From Diogma glabrata (Eukaryota > Arthropoda > Insecta > Diptera > Cylindrotomidae), in NCBI GenBank assembly GCA_963693315.1, contig OY856187.1:1687159-1751158 (forward strand): DNA of 64,000 bases, in the 5' to 3' direction. The notes under the pieces are model-generated. The model was not told the origin of the DNA, did not search any database, and saw only the letters and a program-made list of their open reading frames with translations. Made by a program: the position numbers and the translations under genes. This document shows positions 36,650-47,866 of this stretch, in pieces (the stretch's first letter is position 1; each line of letters opens with the position of its first letter).

Positions 36650-37136
36650 AAAACATGTAGCATATGACATTAAAAACATCACAAAAGAATTGGTAATTTT
36701 TGAAGCAACTAAGCAGCGCACAAATAATTTAGATTATACAATGCACTAATGACTATCCCACCGACATCAATTGAATCGGAAAGAGCTTTTTCTGTGGCAG
36801 GTCGTTTCGTCACGAAAATTCGGACGAAATTGAGTGATGGCGCCATTGACAACCTAGTTTTTTGAAAAATTATTTAAAAATTAGTATTATGAATTTATTT
36901 TTGTTTTAATGAATTCTTTTTTATTTAATTTTTAAGTTTTTCTTATTAAAAATAATGAAAATTTAAAAATCAATAGCGCATTTTTTGTGCTGTTTTAATT
37001 TTAAACATTTTTCTACCACCCAATTAGAAAGTTCTAGCTTTTTATCGTTTCCCGGAATTTCCCGGGATCCCGGGAATTTAACATTTTTTGTTCCGGCTTC
37101 CCGGGATTTGAATTTTACGGGAAATGAGAAACCCTA
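36650..37136 (+). mobile_element. hAT element 3' end (CCCGGG family)
   Basis: Holds the transposase C-terminus, then TCCCGGGATCCCGGGA-type palindromes (37040-37105) and the terminal GAGAAACCCTA at 37126-37136. The same end occurs inverted at 50937. The 5' part is missing and the left boundary is approximate. The element abuts retroposon copy C; CTGCTATT directly after it would be one target duplication. Confidence 0.75.
36667..36861 (+). pseudogene. hAT transposase C-terminal dimerisation domain
   Basis: Reads DIKNITKELVIFEATKQRTN, then after a frame change MTIPPTSIESERAFSVAGRF and VTKIRTKLSDGAIDNLVF, and stops. IP.TS..SER.FS.AG......R..L......L.F is the hallmark of the hATC dimerisation region. 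The rest of the transposase is absent, so the fragment is inactive. Confidence 0.9.
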
Positions 37137-37273
37137 CTGCTATTGCCAGTGGTATGTGATATCTCACGTTAACTCCTATATCAATAGCAGGGACTGGAGT
37201 ACGCGGGGTTGTCACACCCGTAGATCAAAAATTAAGAAAAAAAATTAAAAACAATAAAAACTGAACCCGTACA
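37137..37273 (-). repeat. Poly(A) retroposon family P, copy C (5' part)
   Basis: Minus strand. Contains CTGCTATTGCCAGTGG, GTGATATCTCACGTTAACTC and CAATAGCAGGGACTGG, running to the 5' end near 37273. Its 3' half is replaced by the hAT remnant. Confidence 0.8.
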
Positions 37274-37314
37274 AGCGGGAGGGATTATTAAATTTTAACT
37301 AACTTTCTTTTTAA

Positions 37315-37435
37315 AATTTCTTTGTAATTAGTTGTTTTTGTTTAAACTAATCTGATACATCAGAGTCTACTTGTACACAAAATTGTCTGGCCAAGAAATC
37401 TACCTATTTCTAGCGGATATCCTGCCGCTTAGTCA
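37315..37435 (+). repeat. Dispersed repeat family R1, copy 4
   Basis: TTTAAACTAATCTGATACAT, GTACACAAAATTGTCTGG, GAAATCTACCTATTTCTAG and CGGATATCCTGCCGCTTAG: the best-preserved copy. Confidence 0.6.
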
Positions 37436-38123
37436 TTTTTTAGCTTAGGAACAAGAGAAAAGAGAACAACGACTAAGAAAAATTGAGAAAAAAAATAAGA
37501 TATATTTCGAAAGGATTAGATTCTTGAAGCTTCGCTCATAAATCGATTTCAATTTTCTTTTGTAAAACTGAAATAAATAAGCATTTTGCATTCTTAACGA
37601 TTTACAGTTCTAGTAACTGACAAAAATTCTTTAAGAAAAACACAAATCTAAATAATATATGTAATATAGTATATCTTAAGCACAAATTTAAATTCTCACA
37701 CGTTTTTTCGTCTTCTATAGTACCTTGTTCTTTGTTTATGACTTGTATAACCAAAAATAGAAAATAATTAATATTTGTCTTGATAATTTAAAATATTGCT
37801 AGAAAAATTATCTGTCTTAAGAACTTAGTACAAAAAAATCAGCAAGTCTTTTTTCTTTATGTATGTTTGCAATTTCTATGTTTTGTAATTTATTAGCAAA
37901 CTAATACGGGTTGTGCTCTTTATATCTTCTTCTTATAATCTTAACTACAATAAATGTTCAAAGTTGAAAATAAGTTGTTTTCGGCAAAATGTGTATTCGA
38001 ATCAAGATGAAAAATAAATTTCTATGTAATTTTATTCAGGATTTTGGTAATATATTTATTATAACACAGTAACGTAAAAAATTGTAAAACTTATGAACTG
38101 CGGTGGATTGAACATAAATTCAT
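37436..38123. other. AT-rich stretch
   Basis: No gene or repeat recognised. Confidence 0.4.
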
Positions 38124-39332
38124 TGTTGCAAAACGAAAAAAAAAATCGTAACGTTATGCGTTTCGTTTTTATAACATTATGTTTATTTTTTCAGTACTTT
38201 ATTTCGTTATGTAACACATTAAATTGTTTTATTTTATTATGTTATAACGTTATAGTTACGTTAATTCCCTCCCGCATAGATGGATCACTCCCGCATGGAG
38301 GGATCAGTTTTTATTGTTTTGAATTTTTTATTTTTATTTTTGATCTACGGGTGTGACAACCCCGCGTACTCCAGTCCCTGCTATTGACATACCAGTTAAC
38401 GTGAGATATCACATACCACTGGCAATAGCAGTGAGATATCACTAGCCAAGTTGACTTCTTAGGGGTGGTGGCGGATGAACTGTATTCAGTCAGCGGTAGC
38501 ACCCTCAATCTTAGCTATGAAATAACCCTTGATGATGAGACGCCATTGCTTCCTTGAGGAAATGAGCCTTCATATAACTATGTGTGGGCTTTAATCTTCA
38601 AGAAAAACGGTGCGTCAAGGATCAAGGAATATGCAACCGGCCGGATTATTGGCAACTACATTTTTGTTTTGTTTCAGTAAATTTTTGTAAAAATTTGCTA
38701 TTCACTTTTTAATTTACTTTTATTTTCTCTATTCTATCATAAAATATTGGCCTATGTCATATTTTGTCAGTGATAGGATTTTTTGTTTAGTTATCCATTC
38801 TTTAACAAAAAATATAAAAAAACGAAAAAAGAAAGATTTACGTCCATCATCACCTTTGAACGTATGTTGTTGTGGGACCTTGGTCTTAAAAGGTTTTTAT
38901 GTGTTATTGTGACACATATTGTAATTCCTACTACACAACACATTTTATTAAAAAAAAAAATGGAATATTATCACTAACAAAAGCAAAATGTAAAAAAATC
39001 GAAAAACTCTAATAAACAGTTATTTATTTCGTATACCTAGATAATTATCAAAATAATGATTTCATAAAAAGTAGTAAAATAAAATTACAAATAATACAAT
39101 ATGTACATTAATACAGCCTTTGCTGCAGTTTGATTAGATTCAACCGATGTTTACGCGTTTATTTTCATATAAAAAGTCATCCAAAAAACGAAATAAAATA
39201 TTAATGGTATCGTTAGTGTAACTTTAGTGTATTTTAATTTTTTAAACGTTATGAAACGTAAATATGCTTAATAACGCTATTTCATTTCGTTATTTCGATT
39301 TTGCGTTTCGTTACGAGTAACGTTTTGCAACA
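38124..39332. mobile_element. hAT-like non-autonomous element hosting retroposon copy D
   Basis: Ends TGTTGCAAAACG at 38124 and, inverted, CGTTTTGCAACA at 39321-39332. Inside, both arms are rich in CGTAACG/TTTCGTT motifs. Flanks TAAATTCA and TAAATTAG share 6 of 8 bases, a decayed 8-bp duplication. Without the 669-bp insertion it would be about 540 bp. Confidence 0.6.
38292..38960 (+). repeat. Poly(A) retroposon family P, copy D (full length)
   Basis: Starts CGCATGGAGGGATCAG and ends in 11 A. Very similar to copy B throughout. The stem-loop lies at 38378-38431. The apparent frames 38311-38508 (minus) and 38783-38977 (plus) recur in other copies only because the DNA is repeated. Confidence 0.85.
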
Positions 39333-39584
39333 CTAAATTAGATTTATAAAACAGCAGACAATAGAAAATATGTATGTAAACTACACCTATATCTGAAGTT
39401 CTCGATTTTTTCTGGACCAGAAATAGATTTTCTGGAAATGTTTTGTGTGAAAATTGCGGTTTGGAAATAAATTATATTTATTGGTTTATGCTAACTATTG
39501 TGTAGAAATCAGAGAAATCTGCGTAGATGGAATATTGTTCTCATACGTTTTTGGAAAACGTTTTTGCTCTTGGCATGTACCAGC

Positions 39585-41150
39585 TCAATGACACAGCTTA
39601 GTAATTAATGGGAACAAGTTCCTTGATTTAGTGTTTGCTAATCACATTGATTTAATTTATATTACTAAATCAAATTATCCCTTTGCATCGTTCTATGTGA
39701 GGCATACAAGTTTGGTAATATTTTTAAAACTACAAAAACGTCTCATCAGTTTTGATAGTTTTGCATACAATTGGATTTAAAAAAATTGGAAAACTAAGCT
39801 CAAAAAACTATTACTCTTGGTATGATATGCTACTAATAAACCACAAAAATAAAAAAGGAGGTCATGCTGGCTCATGCTTCTCAAATCTCAATAGAACAAC
39901 AAAGATCTTTAATATTTTTACTAATCATTTAAGTAATTTTACAGGTTTTATAACTACAAATTTAATAACCGCATATTGAAATCTTACAACCAAAAATTAA
40001 GCCCAATCCAAACCAATTTCGGAATTAATTATTGTGGATTCTTCCTAAAACTATAATGGATTTATACAAAACTCTCTCTAATTAACTTGCATAATTGTCT
40101 GAACATGTCATAAGTCAAACAAAATATATTGATCGATATACTCACAATAACTGAGGATAGTATTAAAACTCCCAACAACCCTTAAGATGGATGTCGTCGT
40201 GATGAAGTACCATAATTTCTTCTAAAACGATTTAGTGCGAGCTTGGACTTTCACTATTACATATTATAATAGTGAAAAATGAAAAATTATCATATCAGGA
40301 TGTAGAAACGATATATTAAAGTGTTGTAGAGTTTTTGTTTGTATCCCAATTTTTTTGTATTTTCTAGACCCTAGAGCTATATCAATTACTATTAAGAATG
40401 AGGCATGCTTTTTACCATGTAGATTTTAGCCAGACCTGACACAATTTACACAGATTTTAGTAACACAACCATTTTGTTTTTTGTAGTCATTTGAAAATAC
40501 TGAACGCTGTATATGAACTCGGCTTTTCGAAACAGTTTGTGCTGTAAATAAAATTTTAGCTAACCAATCTAGCATGTATTGCCAGTATGTATTCATCAAC
40601 GGCAAGTACGCTTTTAATGTCAAGGCTACATCTGCGGTTCGTCAAGATTTCCATGTAGCCTCGTGGCTATTGTTTGTTTCGTCGATGGAATAACTAAAAT
40701 AATTTGTGACTTGTGAACTTATCTAGACTGATGATATAAAGATTTTTATTTAGTAATTCTGTTGAAGATTGCAATTTTCTACAGGAAAATATTACCAATA
40801 AAACTATTTGCGCCTATATCTAAACATTAACAAAATACACCGAATAAGTCACAATAGAAAGTCAAATAGAGTCGATTTCAGCGATATCAATAATTCTTGA
40901 AAATATGTTGGGAATGTTTCAATCAAAAAGCTGTGTAAGGATGATGAATATAATAATGTTTTTACTCTTGATGAATGTGTACTTCAAATAATTTATCTTG
41001 ATGCTATATAGGGCTGTATGTTGGATCAATATTTTTTTTAGGATGACAGTGGAAGTACATTTGACAAATGTCATATACCATAATCTTCAGACGATAGCCT
41101 TTTGAACACCTTTTGCTGGATAAAGTTTTACATTTTTAACTTAACCTGTA
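39585..41150 (+). pseudogene. Heavily decayed LINE relic
   Basis: Near 39590-39690 one frame reads VINGNKFLDLVFANH then KSNYPFASF, which resembles the end of a LINE endonuclease domain (LDLVF..N). Farther on, short stretches such as FINGKYAFNVKATSAV and SCNFLQENI near 40580-40790 are reminiscent of reverse transcriptase, but many stops and shifts intervene. Extent and clade are uncertain. Confidence 0.4.
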
Positions 41151-42122
41151 TCTTGAATGTTACATGACGATACAATCTTATTTTTAATATTTCCATCTTT
41201 GTATGCAAAGTTTTTATGTCTTGTTCTTATTTTGTCCTAGTTTTCGACAACAAATCATATCAATGTTTATTAATTACCTACTTAAAATTAATAACTTAAA
41301 ATGTAATGACCAATGAATTAAGTCTTTCATGAATCATCATGGTTCATATTAAAATTATCGGTTACTAGAAATTAAACAAAAATGAAATTACTATAGAATC
41401 AAAGAAAATATACAAAACGTGTAGCAATAAATTTAAGAAACATTAATATTTCTAATAAAACGTTTTGCAATAATATATATGTATATAGTATTCATATTTC
41501 GTACCATATGACGTGTACGAATATATGTTGTAGTAGGTCAGTATGAATGTTTTACGTTACTTAATAGTATAAAACTATAAGGTAATAATATTTTTGTTAA
41601 CCGTTAAAGAAAATAAACGTTTCTTGTTTAGTTGTTAATTGGAATGTTAATAGGTCTTGTGATTAATCGATCTTTATACACTACAAATATTAAATTAGTG
41701 CTAATTATGGTATGTATGAACCAATTAATGCTGTAGCAACTTTATTCTTTAAATAGAGTTGAGTAACCGAAAGGTACCCGACTAGTAATTTGTTCCCCTA
41801 TTATGATCCAGGTCAGATCAGAGTGTAATAAGGAAAGCCCTAATAGGGCATTTGCATCCGGATCCTTTCAGAAATCATACCTGATTTCACTACTAAGAGA
41901 CTTCCAATTTGCCCTAATCCGGCACGGTGAAGTCCTACCTCATCCCAAGTAGTAATTGTTGGATCAGAGCCCGATCAGATTCATATATGATCTTCGAATT
42001 AAGTTATACTCTATTTGTCCTAATCTGGCTCCTATTTCATTTGAATAATTGGTTTGGATAATTTGGTTGAAATTTACTAGATTTATACCCATTAGACATG
42101 ACCTAACTTATGAAGTTGTTAT
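41151..42122. other. Intervening stretch with a GC-richer block
   Basis: Mostly AT-rich. 41770-42030 is noticeably richer in G and C, with repeated GATCAG and CCTAAT phrases, possibly an old repeat. No gene recognised. Confidence 0.35.
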
Positions 42123-44118
42123 TTTCATCCCTCCCACCGACTAATTATGTTCCTTTTGACTCGAAAATGAAGTGTATGTAGTTTTACTGAAATCGGAAAA
42201 TAATTACCCACCGCGCAGTGGCGTCGAAGATAAGAAAATTAGCAGAATAATAGGATTTTTTATGTTTATCAGATATAATCATCTCAAAATATAATATATC
42301 TCATAATTTCGATTTTTTATTTAAAGCTAATTAATTAACGATTCCAACGAGCCTAAGTATGTAGAAATTGATCTTAGGAAAGCGTTTTCATCGAATTTCT
42401 TCTTCTTAAATCAAAAAAAAAAAAATTTCTGCGAAAATTCAGAAAAAATAAATTTTTATGTTAGATTTAGACTTTGTTTGAGTAACACAAATTTTTATTT
42501 TTGGATACATTGCTAAATTAACTGGACATGGTAAAGTAGATCGTTTGCCAACCATAGTAACATTTGGTAATATTAAGAAGTTATTAACAGTTCCATAATG
42601 CAAAGAAGGGAGCGGCTTATCGATTGCGAATGCGATATATGAATGCCTTGAAGAATGGGATCTTACTGATAAAGTCGAAGCCATGTGTTACGACACGACA
42701 TCAAGTAACACTGGACCAGAAAAAGGTGGAAAAAAAGATTGGCCACAACGTGATTCGATTCCTATGTCGTCATCACATACATGAGATTAAACTACGGGCT
42801 GTTTATAATCTCAAATTTGGAAAGACCACAGCACCCGATGTTTATCTGTTCAACAAATTTCAGAAGGCATTGGACAATGGTAAAATTAATCCAACAATGT
42901 TCAAAAATAGAATATCGGACAAGGGAAACAAAATTCCAAAACACTCGTGAGAAGCTCTAGTAATTTTTTGTCATGAAGAGTTGGAAAAATCACACCCACG
43001 CAGCGAATATAAAGAATTTTTGGAAGTTACATTGATTTTTCTTGGCGAAAAGAGAGAAGAGATTGAGAATTACAAATTCAAACGCCCAGGTCATACAAGT
43101 CACGCCGTTTGCATTTTTTCGAGACGGTTGCATTTTTCTGATTATGTTGTCTGTAAAAATTTGGTTCAAATGCATAGATGGAACAGCAGCCGCAAATCAG
43201 GATTTGGATTTCATCAAAATTGACCATAGAGTTTCAGAATAAATGTTGAGCAAAATTTGTTTTCATCTTCACTATTTAGCGGAAGCAAATATTGGCTTGG
43301 CTTTTTTCGACCCAGACATTTCGTTTGATGAAAAACGAAAAATGGTTCAAAACCTTGAGGTCCCAGCACGAGACATCTCCATCGCACTCCAAACTCGCAA
43401 AAAAGATTTTGACGCAGTCAAACATATGTAACTTTTTGCTAATAAGAACATTAGTGATTTTGTCACAGAAAAAACTCAGAGTTTTTTTTAATCGATTTAG
43501 AATTTGTGTTGATTTTTTGCTACATGACCCATCGGAATGAGGATTACGTCAAAGCCACGCTGTTTTGCCAAAGTTTGCATGTTGTTAATGATACCACCGA
43601 ACTCGGTGTTAAGTTGATGACACACAATACAACAGCATTCTAACTAAAGACGAGGGAGGTACACAATACACCATTCAGGTGGTCGAAAACTAAAGATGAA
43701 AATACCCATCATAAAATAAATCTAATTTAATTTATTGATTTCTCTTTTGAATGAAAAATTATTATAAATTTAACCATAAAAATTAAATTTTTTCTTTGAA
43801 AAAAGATTATTATGAATTAGTGAATTTTCGTATATGTAAGAAGAAAAATTAAAATATATCCTTTTTCTAAGATCGATTTCTACATACTTAGGCTCGTTAG
43901 AATGGTTAATTAATTAGCTTTTAATAAAAAAAATCAAAATTATGAGATATATTATGTTTTAAGATAACTATATCTGATAAAAATAAAAAATCCTATTATT
44001 CTGCTCATTTTCTTATCTTCGACGCCACTGCGCGGTGGGTTATTATTTTCCGATTTCAATAAAACTTGATATGGTTCATATTCGAGTCAAATGGAACATA
44101 ATTAGCCGGTGGGAGCGA
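42123..44118 (+). mobile_element. DNA transposon with ~265-bp terminal inverted repeats, family unnamed
   Basis: Left arm about 42123-42385, right arm about 43858-44118. Shared blocks: CTCCCACCG.CTAATTATGTT, ACCCACCGCGCAGTGGCGTC, CGAAGATAAGAAAAT, CTACATACTTAGGCTCGTT (as complement). Between them lies the relic of one gene. Arms differ by scattered substitutions. I could not fix the outermost base or a target duplication. Confidence 0.8.
42490..43660 (+). pseudogene. Broken gene of an uncharacterised arthropod protein family (putative transposase)
   Basis: Collinear pieces in changing frames: KLTGHGKVDRLPTIVTFGN (near 42515), GLSIANAIYECLEEWDLTDK and VEAMCYDTTSSNTGP (42610-42720), FLCRHHIHEIKLRAVYNLKF (42760-42825), SHPRSEYKEFLEVTLIFLGE (42990-43050), ANIGLAFFDPDISFDEKRKM (43275-43345), and a terminal NDTTELGVKLM (near 43590). 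This order matches a protein I recall as widespread in arthropod genomes and usually annotated as uncharacterised. The flanking inverted repeats suggest it is a transposase. CYDTTSSNTG could hold one catalytic acidic residue; that is inference. Several frameshifts disable this copy. Confidence 0.65.
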
Positions 44119-44189
44119 AGAAAAAGATGGTTTGAAAATTGTTCATACATATCTGGTCATGCTTAATACCCATACATAGTTTAAGGATC

Positions 44190-44414
44190 ATGCCATATCA
44201 TCGAAAACTTATAAATAAATCGGAAAATAAAAATTCGTTCTATCGAAAAATCAAACAACCGAACACCACAACATCGAAAATTATAATACAAAAAATTCAT
44301 ACTGTCGAAAAGTCAATGCATCGATAGATCGTTGCACCGAAATTTTTCGAGTACTGGAAATATCATATCATCGAAAAATCAGAGGATCGAAATTCATAAA
44401 ATCGAATAGAAAAT
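44190..44414 (+). repeat. Degenerate ATCGAAAA array, left part
   Basis: ATCGAAAA, ATCGAAAT, TATCGAAAA, CACCGAAA and similar recur every 10-25 bp. Interrupted at 44415 by retroposon copy E and resuming at 45091. Confidence 0.7.
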
Positions 44415-45090
44415 CGCATGGAGGGATCAGTTTTTATTAATTTGTTAATTTTTTTCTATTTTTTGATCCACAGGTGTGACAACTCCGCGTACTCCAGTAC
44501 CTGCTATTGGCATATGAGATATCGCATACTACTGGCAATAGCAGTGAGATATCACTAGCCAAGGTGATATCTTAGGGGCGCTGGCGGATGAACTGTTTTC
44601 AGTCAACGGTAGCACTCTCAATCTTAGCTAATGAATATTCCTTGATGCTGGAACGCTGTAGCTTGCTAGAAGAAACGAGCTTTCATATAACTATATATCT
44701 GAGCTTTAATCATTGAAAAATATACTGCGTCCCATAATCAAGGATTATGCCATTAGCTGGACTATTGGCAAACCAATTTTAGTTTTGTTCCTGCAAATTT
44801 TTAAAACAAATTTGCTTTTTATCTCTTATTTTATTTTTATTTTCCCTATCCTATCACGAAATATTGGCCTATGTCATATTTTATATGTGATAGGATTTAT
44901 GGTTTAGTTATCCATTATTTAACAAAAAAATATTAAAAAAAAAAAAAACAGATTTACGTCCATTAACATTCTTTGAACGCATGTTGTTGTGGGACCTTGG
45001 TCTTAAAAGGTTTTTATGTGTTGTTGTGACACATATTGAAATGCCTACTACACATCACATTTTATTAAAAAAAAAAAAAAAAAAAAAAAA
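44415..45090 (+). repeat. Poly(A) retroposon family P, copy E (full length)
   Basis: Starts CGCATGGAGGGATCAG and ends in a 24-A tail. More diverged than B and D; includes the stem-loop near 44500-44545. Confidence 0.85.
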
Positions 45091-45180
45091 TGGTATCGAA
45101 ATATCATAACATCGAAAATATTCGAAATAAGGAATAATTCATTACATCGAAAAATTATTCAATCGAAATGAAAAAGTATG
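45091..45180 (+). repeat. Degenerate ATCGAAAA array, right part
   Basis: GGTATCGAAATATCATAAC, CATCGAAAATATTCGAAAT, CATCGAAAAATTATTCAATC: a direct continuation of 44190-44414, showing that copy E inserted into the array. Confidence 0.65.
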
Positions 45181-45394
45181 TCCTACTTAATGCTAGGAAT
45201 ATGGTAAATTTAAATGTCACATATTCGCATTATATTATTTATTATATTGATTATATTATTATATTTATTTTATTATATTTATATTATTATATCACATACA
45301 TATTTCTATACATTCATTGAAATTTTTTTTACTAAATTTTCGATTGCCAAGGGAATTAAAATTAAAGTATGTGCTTTGGAAATAATTCGCCTTA

Positions 45395-45834
45395 TCTATA
45401 TATAAATACGCAAGCATAATTTTTGCGGTACAATTTTAAAATATTTGCTCCATCAAAAGTGTGGCAATATGTATATCGTAGGATAGGTCTTGAGTAGAAG
45501 ATGTGCCGAAAAATACATTTTTTTGAATTTTGACGATTTTTTCAGAAAAAACGGCAAAAATGTGATAATTGTGTTTTTTGAGTATTTTTCGGTTATTTTG
45601 ATTTTTTTCTTTTCAAGTTATTTGTTTCACAATTCAAAATCAATCTATATCTATATATAAATACGTAAGCAACATTTTTGCGGTACAATTTTAAAATATT
45701 TGCTCCATCAAAATTGTGGCAATATGTATATCGTAGGATATGTCTTTGGTAGGATATGTCAGCTATTTGGTTGTGAGGTCTATTTACAATTTCTATTTAT
45801 AATGGCCGAATTTCGGCCACTGGGCGATTCCTAG
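45395..45834 (+). mobile_element. Non-autonomous Helitron H2, 440 bp, with doubled 5' end
   Basis: 5' end TCTATATATAAATACG preceded by A. The 3' end has stem-loop GGCCGAA-TT-TCGGCC, then ACTGGGCGATTCCTAG followed by T: the Helitron rules (5' TC, hairpin near the 3' end, CTRR, A|T insertion). A second 5'-type end, TCTATATATAAATACGTAAG, begins near 45650 and repeats the first ~80 bp (GCGGTACAATTTTAAAATAT, TTTGCTCCATCAAAA). Confidence 0.88.
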
Positions 45835-47362
45835 TTTATATTTAATAAACTATGGAACTGTTGTAGAATTTAATGATTGCGTCACATTCTACACACAATT
45901 AAGAGAATGTATAAAACATACACATGGAAAGCATATTCTTTCGCAGTCGTGGATAAACATATTTTTGCTTGCCTGTGAATAGCTTAAACTTACAGCATCA
46001 GTGGTTTCAATCAGAGTTGTGTGGAAGAATTAGTTTCTGTAGTTGCACTATATTTGTATTAGTTGATAATGAGGTAAAATATATTTATTACGTGCGTTAT
46101 AACGGATATGTGTTCCATTAACTCTTGAAAGATTTCATTTCGTAATAAAATATAGTTATGAGATAAATAACCAAAAAATAATTAATATAAAATAAACAAA
46201 ATAAAACAATTAAAATTAATTATGGATGATGGATGATGGTAGTGATGCTAGTGCGTCGCAAGTATCATCCGCAATTAATTTTGGTTGTTTTTATTTTATT
46301 TATTATTTGTGGGGCATTGAATTCTTGTTTTGCCTAAATAGGTTAAAAAAATACTTCTTTGAATGCACGCGGAATAGAGCTATGTTGTGTTGTTGTTTTG
46401 TTTTTCTATGTTGCTAAAGGTTTTTTTGTGTTAAACTATATATTGAAATTGATATAATATAAATAAATTAAGAAAATTTAAATAAGTCAATTTTTTCAAA
46501 TCACATATTTTGTATTATTAAAATGTAATTGATGAGATGACTAACGAATAATATGCCTTTTTGTGTAAAAAAATATCTTTGCCATTTTTTTATGATTGAA
46601 CTTTTTTTCGTATTACTTAATCGAAAATCGATGGTTTGCATTTGTCTCCAATGCATTTCCAAAAATCTTGAATATTTTGATCTCGTCAAAAAATGAAAAA
46701 TTTTTTTTGTATGTCTAAAACAATCAGAATATTCTTTTGCAAAATGTAAATATTGAAAAAATTAGTTTAAAATATCCGGTCCATCCGACTTCATATTATT
46801 AATTAATCCAGAACACTAAATAAACATAATATACCAAATTATAACAAAACACAATATAACAAAACCAACAAAAATTTTATCAATTCATCACCCGGAACAT
46901 TTTTATTGCAACTTTCCATTTAACTGTTATTTTTCTCTACCCAAAATACAAATAAACAAATTTAATGTCATACCAATCCATTTAATCAAATTTTATTATA
47001 AAACAATTTTATTTTTCGTCAAAACAATTTTCTTTAAAAGATTATTCTCGATTTTCTTTCCCATAGCTAAGACTTAAAAAACAAAATGGAAAATTTATTT
47101 ATTTATTTTCATTTTATTTGAATTTTATCACATATGTGGTTTAAGATGTAGCTACGCGTAGGAATAATGTGTGTCAAATAAATAGAAACGATTTGTTTGT
47201 AGGTTAGATTGAAAGTAAAAATTATAAAAAAATATAACGGCTGGGATAGATGAGTGGAGGTGAATTATAGTTGATGGTAAGAGAAGGAATGAAATTTAGA
47301 AGAAGAGGGAATACAAAAATTGGAATTGTTCTGAAAATGAATGTTTTATTATTATTTTTATT
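45835..47362. other. AT-rich stretch without recognisable gene
   Basis: The frames 46226-46417 and 46501-46689 are short and show no motif. Nothing else recognised. Confidence 0.4.
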
Positions 47363-47866
47363 AAAAAATACTGTATAATAAATATGGAATTGTAATATAT
47401 GTCACAACACATTGACACTTTTAAGACCTAAGTTCAACAACAACATGCGTTCATAGGTTTTGATGGACGCAATTCTGTTTTTTTTAAAGAATGGATACCT
47501 AAACAATAAATCCTATCAGATACTAAAATATGACATAGGGCAATATTTCATGATATAGGTAGGAATAAAAATAGGTGTGAACAAAAAAAAAATAAGGTGT
47601 AAAGATAAATGTTTTTGAAAGATTTCCTGGAACAAAAGTGATTTACAAAACTAAACTGCGTTTGCGGGTCATCATAAATTACTCCATAACTATAAGACTG
47701 AAGCGAGTACAACCGTTGACTGAAAATAATTCATGCTATTGGCAGTGGTATGTGATATCTCGCTTTAACTTTTATGGCAGTAGCAGGGATTGGAGTACAC
47801 AAGATTATCATACCCGTAGATGAAAAATAAAAAAATTACAAAGCAAAAATAACTGATCTCTACATG
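47363..47866 (-). repeat. Poly(A) retroposon family P, copy F
   Basis: Minus strand, diverged and internally shortened. Blocks near 47400-47470 match the 3' part (TGTCACAACA, AAGACCTAAGTTCAAC). 47690-47866 matches the 5' part (CTATTGGCAGTGGTATGTGA, ACCCGTAGATG, CTGATCTCTACATG). Confidence 0.8.

Noticed and set aside
32326..38508. Minus-strand ~65-residue frames recurring in copies B and D (MRMLPLTEY.../MRVLPLTEY...)
   Set aside because: They are parts of a non-coding retroposon family; sequence similarity follows from DNA repetition, not from protein constraint.
44190..45180. Possible CRISPR-like array of short repeats (ATCGAAAA)
   Set aside because: Spacing is irregular, units are only about 8 bp, there are no unique spacers of fixed length, and the context is eukaryotic.
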